64,000 bases of DNA from Cohnella lupini (GCF_003386205.1 NZ_QRDY01000007.1:124001-188000), one strand, 5' to 3'; counted from the first letter of the stretch, positions 46,078 to 54,997 are shown. The notes: generated by a model from the sequence alone, not told the origin. A program made the numbers and translations.

Positions 46078-46281
46078 ATGATCGGAAAAGCGGGAATGAT
46101 TTGCGGATTAATGTTTATTGTTGGTGGAGAAATCGGCGGCTTATTGGGAGAAAGACAACTTGGATACGAGTTAAGTACGGTTGTATGTATCGTCGTTATG
46201 GGCGTGGCAATCTTATTGAATCAAAAGCTTCATCAAGGGAATCGCCAACGCAACCGTAACCGTAATCGGAATCGCGTATAA
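46078..46281 (+). CDS. Small membrane protein with Asn/Arg-repeat tail
   Basis: A 67-residue protein with two hydrophobic segments (GMICGLMFIVGGEIGGLL; STVVCIVVMGVAILL) and a basic C-terminal tail of alternating Asn and Arg (QRNRNRNRNRV) encoded by short imperfect AACCGT-like repeats. GAAGGAG precedes ATG 46078. No family is recognised. It is flanked by its own intergenic regions and a strong terminator, so it is probably transcribed alone. Confidence 0.65.
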   Translation: MIGKAGMICGLMFIVGGEIGGLLGERQLGYELSTVVCIVVMGVAILLNQKLHQGNRQRNRNRNRNRV

Positions 46282-46322
46282 ACTTGGGTTCCAATCCGCT
46301 GTAATTTTAGTAATGATCGTAT

Positions 46323-46365
46323 AACGACCACAGGCTCCCGGAGGTAACGGGAGCCTGTGGTCGTT
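46323..46365. terminator. Bidirectional terminator
   Basis: Perfect 17-bp stem AACGACCACAGGCTCCC/GGGAGCCTGTGGTCGTT between the small membrane protein gene and the convergent MFS gene. Confidence 0.8.
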
Positions 46366-46367
46366 AG

Positions 46368-47843
46368 TTATGCCATCATTGAACCTTCATCGACAACGGC
46401 AGGCTTATTAGCAGCGTCATCGGGTGCAGGGCGCTTAAGCGTTGTGGCTAATAATACTCCTGCCAAAGCAAGTACGGCTAGCATAAGGTAGGTGTTATGA
46501 AAAGCATGCGACATCGCATCGGGTATTGCGGTTTCTCCCTTGCTTACATAATGACTTGTACGGCTAACGAGGAAAGTCGTGATCCCGGCTATCGCGAAGG
46601 AAGTGACAACTTGTTGCGTCGCGCTCGTTAAGGAGGTAACCCGACTAACTAAGTCTCGCGGTGCCGATTGGATCAGATGAGTGTTCAAAGCAAGGAACGA
46701 CAAGCCCATTCCCATGCCCACCAATGCACGCGGTATTAGAAACGTCCAAGGGCTATCGCTTGGATCGATTAAGGAAATTAGAAACGCGCCGATAGTCACT
46801 AGGATTAATCCGCCGATCACTAAAGGTCTAGCGCCTATTCGATCGAATAAACGTCCTCCGAACGGCATGGCGATTCCGGCCGCAAGGGCTTGAGGAAGCG
46901 TCCACAAGCCTGCTTCGAATGCGCTCATACCCATTAATCGCTGCATGAAATACGGCACGGCGAAGACAATGCCGAACATGGTGAATTGTAAAATCCATTG
47001 AACAAGAATGCCTCGGGTAAATTGCGAAGAACGGAATACTTTGAGTTCAAGTAAAGGTTCTTTTTTACGCGTTAGCTCAACGATAACGAACAAAATCAGG
47101 GCAACCGCGCCAACAGATATACCGAGTATCGTTTTCGCGGAAGTCCAGCTGGTCCCGCCTTCGCTTAGCCCGTATGATAGACCTCCGAAGGCAATCGGCG
47201 CTAGTAAAATACCTAAGAAATCCAATGAAGTCGATGCTTTCTTCGGCATGTTCGGCAGTACCGCGATACACATAATAACTCCTAAGATGCCGATAGGTAC
47301 ATTGATCAAGAATATCCATTGCCAGTTCACGTAATCGATCAAATATCCGGATACGACCGGCCCTAGAGCGGGTGCAAGTAAAACGGGAATACCCATTAAA
47401 CCCATTATTCTGCCTACTTTATCGGGAGGGCTGAGGCGATACGTCATGGAAAAGGCGATTGGCATGACCATACCGCCGCCTAACCCTTGTAATATCCTGA
47501 AGAAAATGAGCTGATCGGCAGTAGTGGCAAATGCGCACAATATGGAACCAATCGTGAACAAAATGATGGAAATGATGAAAATACGCTTGGCGCCGAACCG
47601 ATCCGATAACCATCCTGCCAACGGAATGACCGCGGCTTGCGCGAGCGCATATCCGGTAATCGTCCATTGAATGATGCTTAATGTACTGTTGAAATCGACC
47701 GCGAGCACCGGAATAGCGACATTGACTGCTGTGGTATCAAGAATAACCATGAACATCCCAATTATGATGGCTATAAGCGGTCCAATGAGCGCGCGTATAG
47801 ACGTCGTCGAATTAGGAAGGGCGGCTTCTGAATTTACGGACAT
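46368..47843 (-). CDS. MFS multidrug efflux transporter, DHA2 family (EmrB/QacA-like)
   Basis: A 491-residue, 14-helix drug:H+ antiporter. Helix 1 holds the DHA2 motif MVILDTTAVNVAIPVL; motif A is GWLSDRFGAKR; motif C-like sequence PVLLAPALGPVVSGYLIDYVNWQWIFLINVPIGI is present. It is divergent from a TetR gene, with a 167-nt control region containing an inverted repeat, the usual design of TetR-regulated efflux pumps. AAGGAGA precedes the ATG. The substrate is unknown. Confidence 0.94.
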   Translation of the reverse strand: MSVNSEAALPNSTTSIRALIGPLIAIIIGMFMVILDTTAVNVAIPVLAVDFNSTLSIIQWTITGYALAQAAVIPLAGWLSDRFGAKRIFIISIILFTIGSILCAFATTADQLIFFRILQGLGGGMVMPIAFSMTYRLSPPDKVGRIMGLMGIPVLLAPALGPVVSGYLIDYVNWQWIFLINVPIGILGVIMCIAVLPNMPKKASTSLDFLGILLAPIAFGGLSYGLSEGGTSWTSAKTILGISVGAVALILFVIVELTRKKEPLLELKVFRSSQFTRGILVQWILQFTMFGIVFAVPYFMQRLMGMSAFEAGLWTLPQALAAGIAMPFGGRLFDRIGARPLVIGGLILVTIGAFLISLIDPSDSPWTFLIPRALVGMGMGLSFLALNTHLIQSAPRDLVSRVTSLTSATQQVVTSFAIAGITTFLVSRTSHYVSKGETAIPDAMSHAFHNTYLMLAVLALAGVLLATTLKRPAPDDAANKPAVVDEGSMMA

Positions 47844-47910
47844 CGTGATCTCTCCTTGAGGTCTCTAATTTGTTTTCCTGAAAATAAGGTAGCACACAAA
47901 ATAAACGAAG

Positions 47911-47936
47911 TAAACTAAAAAAGCTAAAATAGTTTA
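47911..47936. promoter_or_regulatory. Inverted repeat, likely TetR operator
   Basis: TAAACTA (47911-47917) and TAGTTTA (47930-47936) are perfect 7-bp arms separated by 12 nt, in the divergent promoter region between the MFS and TetR genes. Confidence 0.6.
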
Positions 47937-48010
47937 GTTTATATAATTTATTGTTTTAAAACAAAGAAAATTACGCTATACTTGATCTGTAGGCAGGAGG
48001 CGTAGCAGAT

Positions 48011-48724
48011 ATGGAATGCGAGCTTGATCAAAAGGAAGAAAAAAGGAAATCGATTAGAGATAAGCTTGTCCTAAAGCTGCTTCCGTATATTCAAAGAAAC
48101 GGAATCGTCTTGTTGAAAATGGACGATGTCGCCAAATATATGGACATCAGCAAAGCAACCATGTATAAATATTTCGTTTCGAAAGATGAAATCATAGAAT
48201 GCTTGGTTGAGCAATGCGTGAATTACACCAACACGCAAACGTTGGAGGAAGCCCCTCAGAAATTAACGTTGGAACAACTATCGCACCCTTCGCATGAAGA
48301 TCGGATGAATTTTGGCGAAACGTTTGCCAAAGCGTTCAAGCTTTCCGTAAAGATGGCTTTTTTCTTAACGGATATCTTTCTCCAAGATCTGAAAGCCGCG
48401 TACCCCGACCTGTACGCAAAACTATCTGAAGCCGTAGAACAGTGTCAGAGGAAGCTAATCGCTTATTTGAACAGCGGAATGGAGCTTGGCGTATTCCATC
48501 GAATGAATTCGGGAATCCTGCTCATCCAATTAGATGTCGTGTTAAGAAAGTTGTTAGATCCGAATTTGCTTATGTTACACGACATGACCTTGAAGCAAGC
48601 TCTCTTGGATTTCTATGAAGCCATAAAGCATCAGACCTTTAACGAAAAATGGATTCATGAAGACCAATCGGGAATCGAGTCGTTCATTAATCAGATGGTC
48701 ATAAAAAAGTTATCTCACGACTAA
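48011..48724 (+). CDS. TetR/AcrR family transcriptional regulator
   Basis: A 237-residue regulator with DNA-binding domain VLKLLPYIQRNGIVLLKMDDVAKYMDISKATMYKYFVSKDEIIECL. The ligand domain is large and helical (FGETFAKAFKLSVKMAFFLTDIFLQDLKAAYPDLYAKL). AGGAGG lies ahead of ATG 48011. It probably represses the divergent efflux gene through the TAAACTA/TAGTTTA repeat. Confidence 0.9.
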   Translation: MECELDQKEEKRKSIRDKLVLKLLPYIQRNGIVLLKMDDVAKYMDISKATMYKYFVSKDEIIECLVEQCVNYTNTQTLEEAPQKLTLEQLSHPSHEDRMNFGETFAKAFKLSVKMAFFLTDIFLQDLKAAYPDLYAKLSEAVEQCQRKLIAYLNSGMELGVFHRMNSGILLIQLDVVLRKLLDPNLLMLHDMTLKQALLDFYEAIKHQTFNEKWIHEDQSGIESFINQMVIKKLSHD

Positions 48725-48749
48725 CGTTTAACGAGAATTGAACGAAGGA

Positions 48750-48776
48750 GCAGGCTGCCGCGGCAGCCTGCTTATT
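48750..48776 (+). terminator. Terminator after the TetR gene
   Basis: Palindromic 22-nt stem GCAGGCTGCC/GGCAGCCTGC followed by TTATTT. Confidence 0.7.
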
Positions 48777-48802
48777 TAAATAAACTTAGAGGAGCGGTTA
48801 GC

Positions 48803-49360
48803 ATGGTCAATATTCGACCAGTGGAACTTCGCGATGTAGACGCGATATACCGGTTCAGGCTGGATGAAGAAGTGATGTTCTGGGCGTCGGGCGGGTATGG
48901 CAACGCGATTCCGGCACGCGAGCAGTTGGTTGAACAATTTCGGAATCAGTCGCCTCTTGATACGCAACGTTATTTCGTGATCGAGCTACAAGAAGAGGAG
49001 CATGGGATACCGACCGTAATCGGACAAATATCCTTTCGCGATATGGACCGGGTGGCGCGAAGGGCCACCATAGGCATGTTGATCGGCGAGCGCGAATATT
49101 GGGGCAAAGGGTACGGGGCGGCTGCGTTGGAGAAATTCGTAACGATCCTCTTCGCGCGCTACAATCTGAATCGTATCGATATGGACACGTTTGCCGATAA
49201 CAAACGGGCTATCCGTTGTTATGAAAAAGCGGGCTTCGCCATCGAGGGAATGCGGAGAAAAGCCATGTGGACGATGAATGGCTTCCGCGATCAAGTCGTC
49301 ATGGGTCTCTTACAGGAAGAATGGCAGAAAACTCAAGGGAATACGTCATATTATCTATAG
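48803..49360 (+). CDS. GNAT family N-acetyltransferase (RimJ/RimL-like)
   Basis: A 185-residue acetyltransferase: MVNIRPVELRDVDAIYRF, IGMLIGEREYWGKGYGAAALEKFVTILFARYNLNRIDMDTFADNKRAIRCYEKAGFAIEGMRRKAMWTMNGFRD. The acetyl-CoA loop is REYWGKGYG. The ending resembles RimJ/SpeG-like enzymes that modify protein N-termini or polyamines; no substrate is assigned. AGAGGAG precedes ATG 48803. It is convergent with the next MFS gene. Confidence 0.92.
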   Translation: MVNIRPVELRDVDAIYRFRLDEEVMFWASGGYGNAIPAREQLVEQFRNQSPLDTQRYFVIELQEEEHGIPTVIGQISFRDMDRVARRATIGMLIGEREYWGKGYGAAALEKFVTILFARYNLNRIDMDTFADNKRAIRCYEKAGFAIEGMRRKAMWTMNGFRDQVVMGLLQEEWQKTQGNTSYYL

Positions 49361-49367
49361 CCGCCTA

Positions 49368-50561
49368 TTATTTGGTTTTAAGCTCGGTTATAAAGTAAAG
49401 GAAAGCAAGGAATGGGAAGAGAACGCCGAGCCAGGCGGACAGAACCCAACCTCCATGAGCATAGGACAAACCGCCTAAGAACGATCCGACTGCACCGCCT
49501 ATAAAGAAGATCGCCATAAATAGACCGTTTAACCGGCCTCTCGTTTCATTACCCAAGGAGTAAATCGCTCTTTGACCGACGACAAGATTCCCGGATACCG
49601 CCATATCCAACGTAATAGCCGCAATGAAAAGCAAAGCCAATGAAAAATTCGATTTGCCGTGAATAAGCGCGATTAATAAAAAGGACAATGTCGCAACGAT
49701 TATCGCGCCCATGGTCAATGGCTTGGTCCAATTTTTGTCCGCCAACCTTCCGGCGATAGGTGCCGCGATTGCACCGGCCACTCCGACGAACGCAAATAAC
49801 GCTATGCCTTGCTGAGACATTCCGTATTCATCCGCTAATCTCAAGGGAACGGTAGTCCAAAAAAGGCTAAACGCCCCGAAAAGGCAGGCTTGATAAAAAG
49901 AACGGCGTCTTAAGATAGGGGTTTGCCTAAATAATTTTAGCAAGGATGCTACTAGCCCTCCGTAGCTTAGGGTTTGATCGGGATGCCGTTCCGGTAAAAC
50001 ACGTGACAACACAATCGCCAGCAACGCCATCAGAATTGCGGATATCATAAAAATGGTTTGCCAACCCCATATGTCGGTAATCATGCTTGCGATCGGTCGG
50101 GCCAGCATGATTCCAAGTAAAAGGCCGCTCATGACGTTCCCCACTACGCGACCTCGTTGCTCCTCCGTTGATAGGAAAGCCGCTAGCGGCACAAGTATCT
50201 GTGCGACCACGGAGCTCGCTCCGATCAATAAAGAGGCCGTCAAGAACATTGCGGACCCTGTCGAGAACGCGGCACCGATTAATGCGAGTACCACAACGGA
50301 GAGAAAAGAAACGACAAGACGACGATTCTCCAGCTTATCGCTTAACGGGACGATAAAGAGAAGACCGGCAACATAACCCAGTTGGGTCAATGTCACAATA
50401 AGTCCCGCGGCTCCGGATGGGAGTCCCAGGTCGGAGCTTATCGGTCCTACAAGAGTTTGGGAATAATATAAATTGGCGACGATAAGTCCGCATGCGGCGG
50501 CTAATAGCAGGATAATGCCGCTTGAAATGTTAGGTTTCTGCGCGCTAATTGGTTTTTGCAT
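49368..50561 (-). CDS. MFS transporter (DHA1-type, 12 helices)
   Basis: A ~397-residue MFS permease: GIILLLAAACGLIVANLYYSQTLVGPISSDLGLPSGAAGLIVTLTQLGYVAGLLFIVPLSDKLENRRLV has the N-terminal helices and motif A. It resembles bacterial members with YSQTLVGPI in helix 1 (YgaY/NepI-like). The substrate is unknown. ATG 50561 is chosen because GGAGG (50570-50574) lies 8 nt ahead; the longer frame to 50582 would cover the site. Confidence 0.92.
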   Translation of the reverse strand: MQKPISAQKPNISSGIILLLAAACGLIVANLYYSQTLVGPISSDLGLPSGAAGLIVTLTQLGYVAGLLFIVPLSDKLENRRLVVSFLSVVVLALIGAAFSTGSAMFLTASLLIGASSVVAQILVPLAAFLSTEEQRGRVVGNVMSGLLLGIMLARPIASMITDIWGWQTIFMISAILMALLAIVLSRVLPERHPDQTLSYGGLVASLLKLFRQTPILRRRSFYQACLFGAFSLFWTTVPLRLADEYGMSQQGIALFAFVGVAGAIAAPIAGRLADKNWTKPLTMGAIIVATLSFLLIALIHGKSNFSLALLFIAAITLDMAVSGNLVVGQRAIYSLGNETRGRLNGLFMAIFFIGGAVGSFLGGLSYAHGGWVLSAWLGVLFPFLAFLYFITELKTK

Positions 50562-50652
50562 GACCATTTCCTCCCTAGTCATTTATACCAAACGTGAAGG
50601 GCTTTAGCCATGCTGATCTTGAAACGGGTAGTTTGATCTTGCTTATAAGGAT

Positions 50653-51771
50653 TCAAGTATTACCCTTGGCTTCGGTCTTTCCCGAATTTTTTCCGATAAG
50701 AGAAATAATGAAAATCAAGGGTACGTACAGATAGACGAGAATCTCGCCCGTATGGGAATAAAAATCCTGAAGGATCGCGGTGGAAGAGGGCTCTCGGAAA
50801 ATGAAACAAACAAAAAAAATCAATAAAATAACGAGCAGGAATCGACTCGGCCTTATGGAATGCATTAATTTGGCGCTATGACAGCTTGCCCATATTCCTA
50901 TGCTTATCGCTGCTAGTATTTTCAATAAAAAAACGGCGACGATAAAGTATTCCATACGTTGCAATACAGGAAGTTCGATCATGGCGATAAAGCTTAACGT
51001 TGGCCATAGCGTTATTTTTAATTCGCCTAAGCTGAAGTACATATAAGACATAAAAAAATAGATCAAATAAATAAGAGCGGAAGCACCTATTGCGATAAAA
51101 GCCCATTTTTGAGATTTTTTCGGATTTTGGACAAACGGATATACGGCTAGGAGAATAATGCAACTTATAAATTCGTGAGAAAACTCGCGGGTAGTGAAGA
51201 AATATTGACTAAGGTTATGATTGAACATCGGTAACAAATTGCTTGGTCGGATATACGGAGTAATGTAGTACAACTGCGGGAGAATAAAAGTGTAAAGGAG
51301 CAAAGTACCCCAAAAACATATAGCAGTGATGGATTGGAATCCACCCGAAACCGCGTAATAAATGAGGGAAATGATAAGTAAACTTAGCGGCCACACGTTA
51401 ACGTTGGGGAATAACCAGAGTTGTATAACTTGAATATAGGTTTGAAACCAAACGAATCCTCCGAGGATGAAATAAAGAATAAATATCCAGTTAATCATAA
51501 GGCCAAAGAATCGCCCGAAGTACCGGAGATTTATATGTACGAGACTGGCCTTTTTGATGTCCTGGCGAGCAAGAACGACGTACATCATTTTGGTCAATAG
51601 CAGTATCAAGAGAGCCGCGATGATAATGCTAATCCAACCATCGTTCTCCGAGCCGTTTGGTAATATCATTTTTTGTTGAAAATTCATGATTCCAATACCG
51701 ACTAAGCTAATGTACATCAAGTAAAAAACGTTACCGGGAGATACGGAATATTTATCGTTCATGAGTTTCAT
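50653..51771 (-). CDS. Spore germination permease, GerB family, operon 3
   Basis: A ~372-residue permease, last gene of operon 3: YSVSPGNVFYLMYISLVGIGIMNFQQKMI, SAVSGGFQSITAICFWGTLLLYTFILPQLY (AVSGG region), ~10 helices. ATG 51771 has AAGGAA 9 nt ahead and starts 19 nt after gerC; the longer frame to 51876 would run deep into gerC. This copy is more divergent and AT-richer than the operon 1 and 2 permeases. Confidence 0.92.
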   Translation of the reverse strand: MKLMNDKYSVSPGNVFYLMYISLVGIGIMNFQQKMILPNGSENDGWISIIIAALLILLLTKMMYVVLARQDIKKASLVHINLRYFGRFFGLMINWIFILYFILGGFVWFQTYIQVIQLWLFPNVNVWPLSLLIISLIYYAVSGGFQSITAICFWGTLLLYTFILPQLYYITPYIRPSNLLPMFNHNLSQYFFTTREFSHEFISCIILLAVYPFVQNPKKSQKWAFIAIGASALIYLIYFFMSYMYFSLGELKITLWPTLSFIAMIELPVLQRMEYFIVAVFLLKILAAISIGIWASCHSAKLMHSIRPSRFLLVILLIFFVCFIFREPSSTAILQDFYSHTGEILVYLYVPLIFIISLIGKNSGKTEAKGNT

Positions 51772-51790
51772 TTCGCATCGTTCCTTTGCA

Positions 51791-52894
51791 TTAATCTTCT
51801 GTTCCGATTTGATTGAGCTTGATTTCGACATCGAGATTAAATGTAAATTGTTTATCGTATTGCCGATAAAATTCATTCTCGTTCCATTTTCGATCTCTGC
51901 TCCGAGTAAATCTGCCGAAACCGACCGGATCTACCTTTAAGCTTTGAAGCTTTTTCGTCAGTTTTTCTATGTTGTTTCTCACGTACTCCTCGAGTTCTTT
52001 CTCCAGTTCATCCAGTTGTTGTTTCTTCCTGATCGGAATTTCTTCCGAGATGTTTTTTATCGAAGCGTTTATTTTTAAGCGGTCTTGGATGATTAATTGC
52101 GGATTGCTTTGAATTAATTTCATTTTATTTTTCGAAGAATCGATGTGAATCAGTATGTTTTCATTGTGCTCCTTTGTCATGGCGAAGGTTCCGCTCTTGG
52201 CATTTTGGAGGAGTAACTTAAGCCAAATACATTCATCGATCGACAAGTGATGGACGTCTTTGTCTTTTTTGAACAGGGCAATACCGTCAATCTCGACCGA
52301 TTCATTCGGTGTCAATTTGAATGTAGGGATGTAAATGTCTTGGCCTTGACCATAATAGTTAAAAACGTGTGTATGAAGATTTACATTAGGCAAATTTTCG
52401 TTAATATAATTTTGCTCTATCATTCTCATTAAATACAATGGATCATGGGTTTCGATCGTTGCTCGCATGATGTCTTCGGGCTTATCGGAACTTACGGCAA
52501 GCTGCAAATGACTTGAAATCTCGGCATCTCTCGACAAAATATTAATGACATCGCCGATTCCCTTTCGAGCAAATGCTTGACCGAATAGAATCATCCTCAT
52601 TTGGCCATAGGCGATTGGTTTATTCATTTGCGTATTCAAATGCGTTATTATTTCATAGTTATTGTTAGAAGTTGTCTTTCGGAAGATGATATTGGTTTTA
52701 TCTTGTTCGGTGTATTCTCCGATCAACACGTTGTTTTCTATCTTATTATCGTTCAAGTCATAACTGGCCGTCAGGACCATCGTTAATTTATCGATAATGT
52801 GTTCGCTGTTGCATGAACATAAAAGCAAAGAAGTAAAGACGAGATAGAGGGTTTTCGATTTTCTGATGCCAATTGGAATAATGTGGTTTTTCAG
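51791..52894 (-). CDS. Ger(x)C family germination lipoprotein, operon 3 (CTG start proposed)
   Basis: A lipoprotein subunit of ~367 residues. Only if read from CTG 52894 does it gain a proper signal peptide: KNH, IRKSK, then LYLVFTSLLLCSC with lipobox LCSC (Cys28). That CTG overlaps the A-gene TGA (CTGA), exactly where operons 1 and 2 have ATGA, and GGAGGG lies 6 nt ahead. No ATG or GTG exists in frame before the lipobox; the TTG 52828 would leave no signal peptide. The ATG at 52898 opens another frame. Either the start is a rare CTG or there is a start-codon mutation. The body is conserved (ARKGIGDVINILSRDAEISSHLQLAVSS, VDPVGFGRFTRSRDRKWNE). Confidence 0.85.
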   Translation of the reverse strand: MKNHIIPIGIRKSKTLYLVFTSLLLCSCNSEHIIDKLTMVLTASYDLNDNKIENNVLIGEYTEQDKTNIIFRKTTSNNNYEIITHLNTQMNKPIAYGQMRMILFGQAFARKGIGDVINILSRDAEISSHLQLAVSSDKPEDIMRATIETHDPLYLMRMIEQNYINENLPNVNLHTHVFNYYGQGQDIYIPTFKLTPNESVEIDGIALFKKDKDVHHLSIDECIWLKLLLQNAKSGTFAMTKEHNENILIHIDSSKNKMKLIQSNPQLIIQDRLKINASIKNISEEIPIRKKQQLDELEKELEEYVRNNIEKLTKKLQSLKVDPVGFGRFTRSRDRKWNENEFYRQYDKQFTFNLDVEIKLNQIGTED

Positions 52895-54405
52895 ACATAG
52901 CCCTCCTCGTCTATTTTACTTTTTTTCCTCTGTTTTTTAGGGGTCTCATATCTCTTCAAGAACGGAGGCCGAAGATATCCAGGTCGATTAGACGTTAACG
53001 AGAAAGGAGCTCGAATAAATCTGTCGTTTAAGTCCTTGGCTCTTAAAGGAAAGAAGGGAACCGTATAGGGAGAACCGAGCGATTCCAATCGCGACAAATG
53101 CAAAAGCAAAAAGCTTAATCCCACGGCAATTCCGAATAACCCCCACATCGCGGCGAGTATAATCATCGGGAATCTAATGAATCGAATGGCGTTTGACATT
53201 TTATATATGGGAGTCACGAATGAAGTCAGCGCGGATAATGAAACGACAATAATTAAGATATTGCTCGTTAACGCAGCATCGACCGCCGCTTGCCCCAAGA
53301 TAACGCCGCCGACGATTCCTAAAGTTTGCCCGATGCGGCTTGGCAGCCGCGCGCCGGCTTCCCTAAGAAATTCTACGGTTGCTTCTAGGACTAAGGCTTC
53401 CAGCACCGGGGGAAAGGGGACGTTTTGTCGCGAATAGATGAGGCGTCCCAGAAGCTCCTTCGGTATCACCTCATAATGGTGAGTCAATAAAGCAACATAC
53501 AGGGCCGAAGCGAATAAGGAAAAGACAACTCCTGTAATTCTGATGACTCGGAAAAAGGACCCCAAAACCCAGGGCAAATAGTAATCTTCGGGGGATAGGA
53601 AAAAATCGAAAAGAGTAGATGGACCGGTGATGAAATAAGGAGACCCGTCGGTCGATACCGCGATTTGTCCGGAAATCAGAGCAAATACGACCCGGTCTCT
53701 TCGTTCCGAAGTCGTAAATAGCGGGAATGGAGTATTGTGGTTGTCCGTTATAAGCTCATCTAATTGAGTGGTATCTAATATGATGTCGAACTCGATCTCG
53801 CGAATTCGGGCTTCCATCATGGATACATTATCCGGATTGGCTATGCCGTCTAAATACATCATGACCACTTTCGTTTTGGATATGGTTCCGACCGTTAATT
53901 CCCTTACGATTAATCGAGGCGTGCGCAATTGCATTCTTACGAGGTGAACATTCGTATCTATGTCCTCAATAAAGCCTATTTTGGGGCCGACGACGCTGAA
54001 TTCCACATCGGTATCGTTATCGGTACGCAGACCCTGTTTGCCGGTGATAGGGATTAGTAAAAACGCATCCGATTTATGCTCTTCTTGAATAAGCAAGAAG
54101 CCCCCAAAAACAGACGATTCGATTTTATCAAGATCATTCGTTACGAATGAGCCTTCGAAAGGATTATATTGTTTGAGCTGATCAAGCGATTTAATTTCAT
54201 GTGCATCGTGCGGATTTTGGAGGCTATGTATAAGTTGTTCCAAATGGGATTGATCAACAAGAGTTTTTAAGTAATGGGCGATAAAAGTGCAGGATGAGTT
54301 TATGTTAAGATTAGCGGTCACAAAATCATTGGAGCGAGAGCATAAATCTATGAATTGGTCAAACGTCGAGATGGAGTCGTTTGGCATGCTTGGGGATGTG
54401 CTCAT
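52891..54405 (-). CDS. Spore germination receptor subunit A (GerA family), operon 3
   Basis: A 504-residue A subunit. N-terminal part: FIAHYLKTLVDQSHLEQLIHSL, RMQLRTPRLIVRELTVGTISKTKVVMMYLDGIAN, STDGSPYFITGPSTLFDFFLSPEDYYLPW; C-terminal membrane region: SALYVALLTHHYEVIPKELLGRLIYSRQNVPFPPVLEALVLEATVEFLREAGARLPSRIGQTLGIVGGVILGQAAVDAALTS. GGAG lies ahead of ATG 54405. The C-terminal tail is long and basic (KRYETPKKQRKKSK). It heads operon 3. Confidence 0.95.
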   Translation of the reverse strand: MSTSPSMPNDSISTFDQFIDLCSRSNDFVTANLNINSSCTFIAHYLKTLVDQSHLEQLIHSLQNPHDAHEIKSLDQLKQYNPFEGSFVTNDLDKIESSVFGGFLLIQEEHKSDAFLLIPITGKQGLRTDNDTDVEFSVVGPKIGFIEDIDTNVHLVRMQLRTPRLIVRELTVGTISKTKVVMMYLDGIANPDNVSMMEARIREIEFDIILDTTQLDELITDNHNTPFPLFTTSERRDRVVFALISGQIAVSTDGSPYFITGPSTLFDFFLSPEDYYLPWVLGSFFRVIRITGVVFSLFASALYVALLTHHYEVIPKELLGRLIYSRQNVPFPPVLEALVLEATVEFLREAGARLPSRIGQTLGIVGGVILGQAAVDAALTSNILIIVVSLSALTSFVTPIYKMSNAIRFIRFPMIILAAMWGLFGIAVGLSFLLLHLSRLESLGSPYTVPFFPLRAKDLNDRFIRAPFSLTSNRPGYLRPPFLKRYETPKKQRKKSKIDEEGYV

Positions 54406-54521
54406 AGCTGTGTCTCCATTCTATAATGTGCTTCCTACATTATCACCTCATTTGGGAGTAATATTCAGTGCATAGCCGACTCAGTTCTAAGAAGACGATG
54501 GAGAGAGTAAGAGACGAAAGA

Positions 54522-54546
54522 GGCTCCAGCGAGAGGCGCCGGAGCC
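54522..54546. terminator. Hairpin downstream of the SDR remnant
   Basis: GGCTCC/GGAGCC arms around a GC-rich 13-nt loop, between the SDR remnant and germination operon 3. T tails are weak. Confidence 0.4.
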
Positions 54547-54554
54547 TTATGGGT

Positions 54555-54692
54555 TCAAATCGACAGTCCGCCGGTGACTTAGATGCGTTGAGCGGTTATC
54601 CAACGGTTATCTTCAGATAGGAGAGAGGCGATCATCGGACCGATGTCGTTCGGTTGACCATCCCGGTCGAGCGCCGTCAAGTCCGTGAACAT
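54555..54692 (-). pseudogene. C-terminal remnant of an SDR gene
   Basis: The minus strand encodes MFTDLTALDRDGQPNDIGPM, then IASLLSEDNRWITAQRI, a stop (TAA 54581-54579), and in the same frame VTGGLSI and TGA. This matches the C-terminus of classical SDRs (TALGR-G-P-DIG-IASLLS-RW-QRIEVSGG); the stop stands where Glu is expected (GAA to TAA). The remainder of the gene is absent: the next gene's stop lies 12 nt upstream. It is a decayed fragment. Confidence 0.8.
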
Positions 54693-54706
54693 GAATAGGT
54701 CTTAAT

Positions 54707-54997
54707 TTATTCGGGGAGCGATACGGAGAATGATCCCGTTGCCGTTGCTCCGCTTATGTTCAGAATGCCGATACTTTGAATCTGGGTGATGCTGATGCCA
54801 TATTCCTTGCCACCCGGAACATCCAATTCGAAGGTCGAGAGCCCGTTATATCGCGTAATGACCAATCGAACAGGTCCCGTCAGGCTGTCGGTGCTGACCG
54901 TTACGATCCCGGACGTACCGGGGGGATCGACGGCAGAGTAATATCCTTGCCCGACGCCGGCTTCTTGCGAATAGAATGTGAAGAACCCAATCGACAT
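54707..54997 (-). CDS. Small beta-rich protein of unknown function
   Basis: A 96-residue protein, MSIGFFTFYSQEAGVGQGYY at its start, then alternating hydrophobic and polar strands (GIVTVSTDSLTGPVRLVITRYNGLSTFELDVPGGKEYGISITQIQSIGI) ending GSFSVSLPE. No signal peptide, no cysteine. Its size and all-beta character recall subunits of spore-surface fibres, but no family match can be claimed. GGAGGTGGAG precedes the ATG. It lies downstream of the DUF11-repeat gene in the same direction. Confidence 0.65.
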   Translation of the reverse strand: MSIGFFTFYSQEAGVGQGYYSAVDPPGTSGIVTVSTDSLTGPVRLVITRYNGLSTFELDVPGGKEYGISITQIQSIGILNISGATATGSFSVSLPE

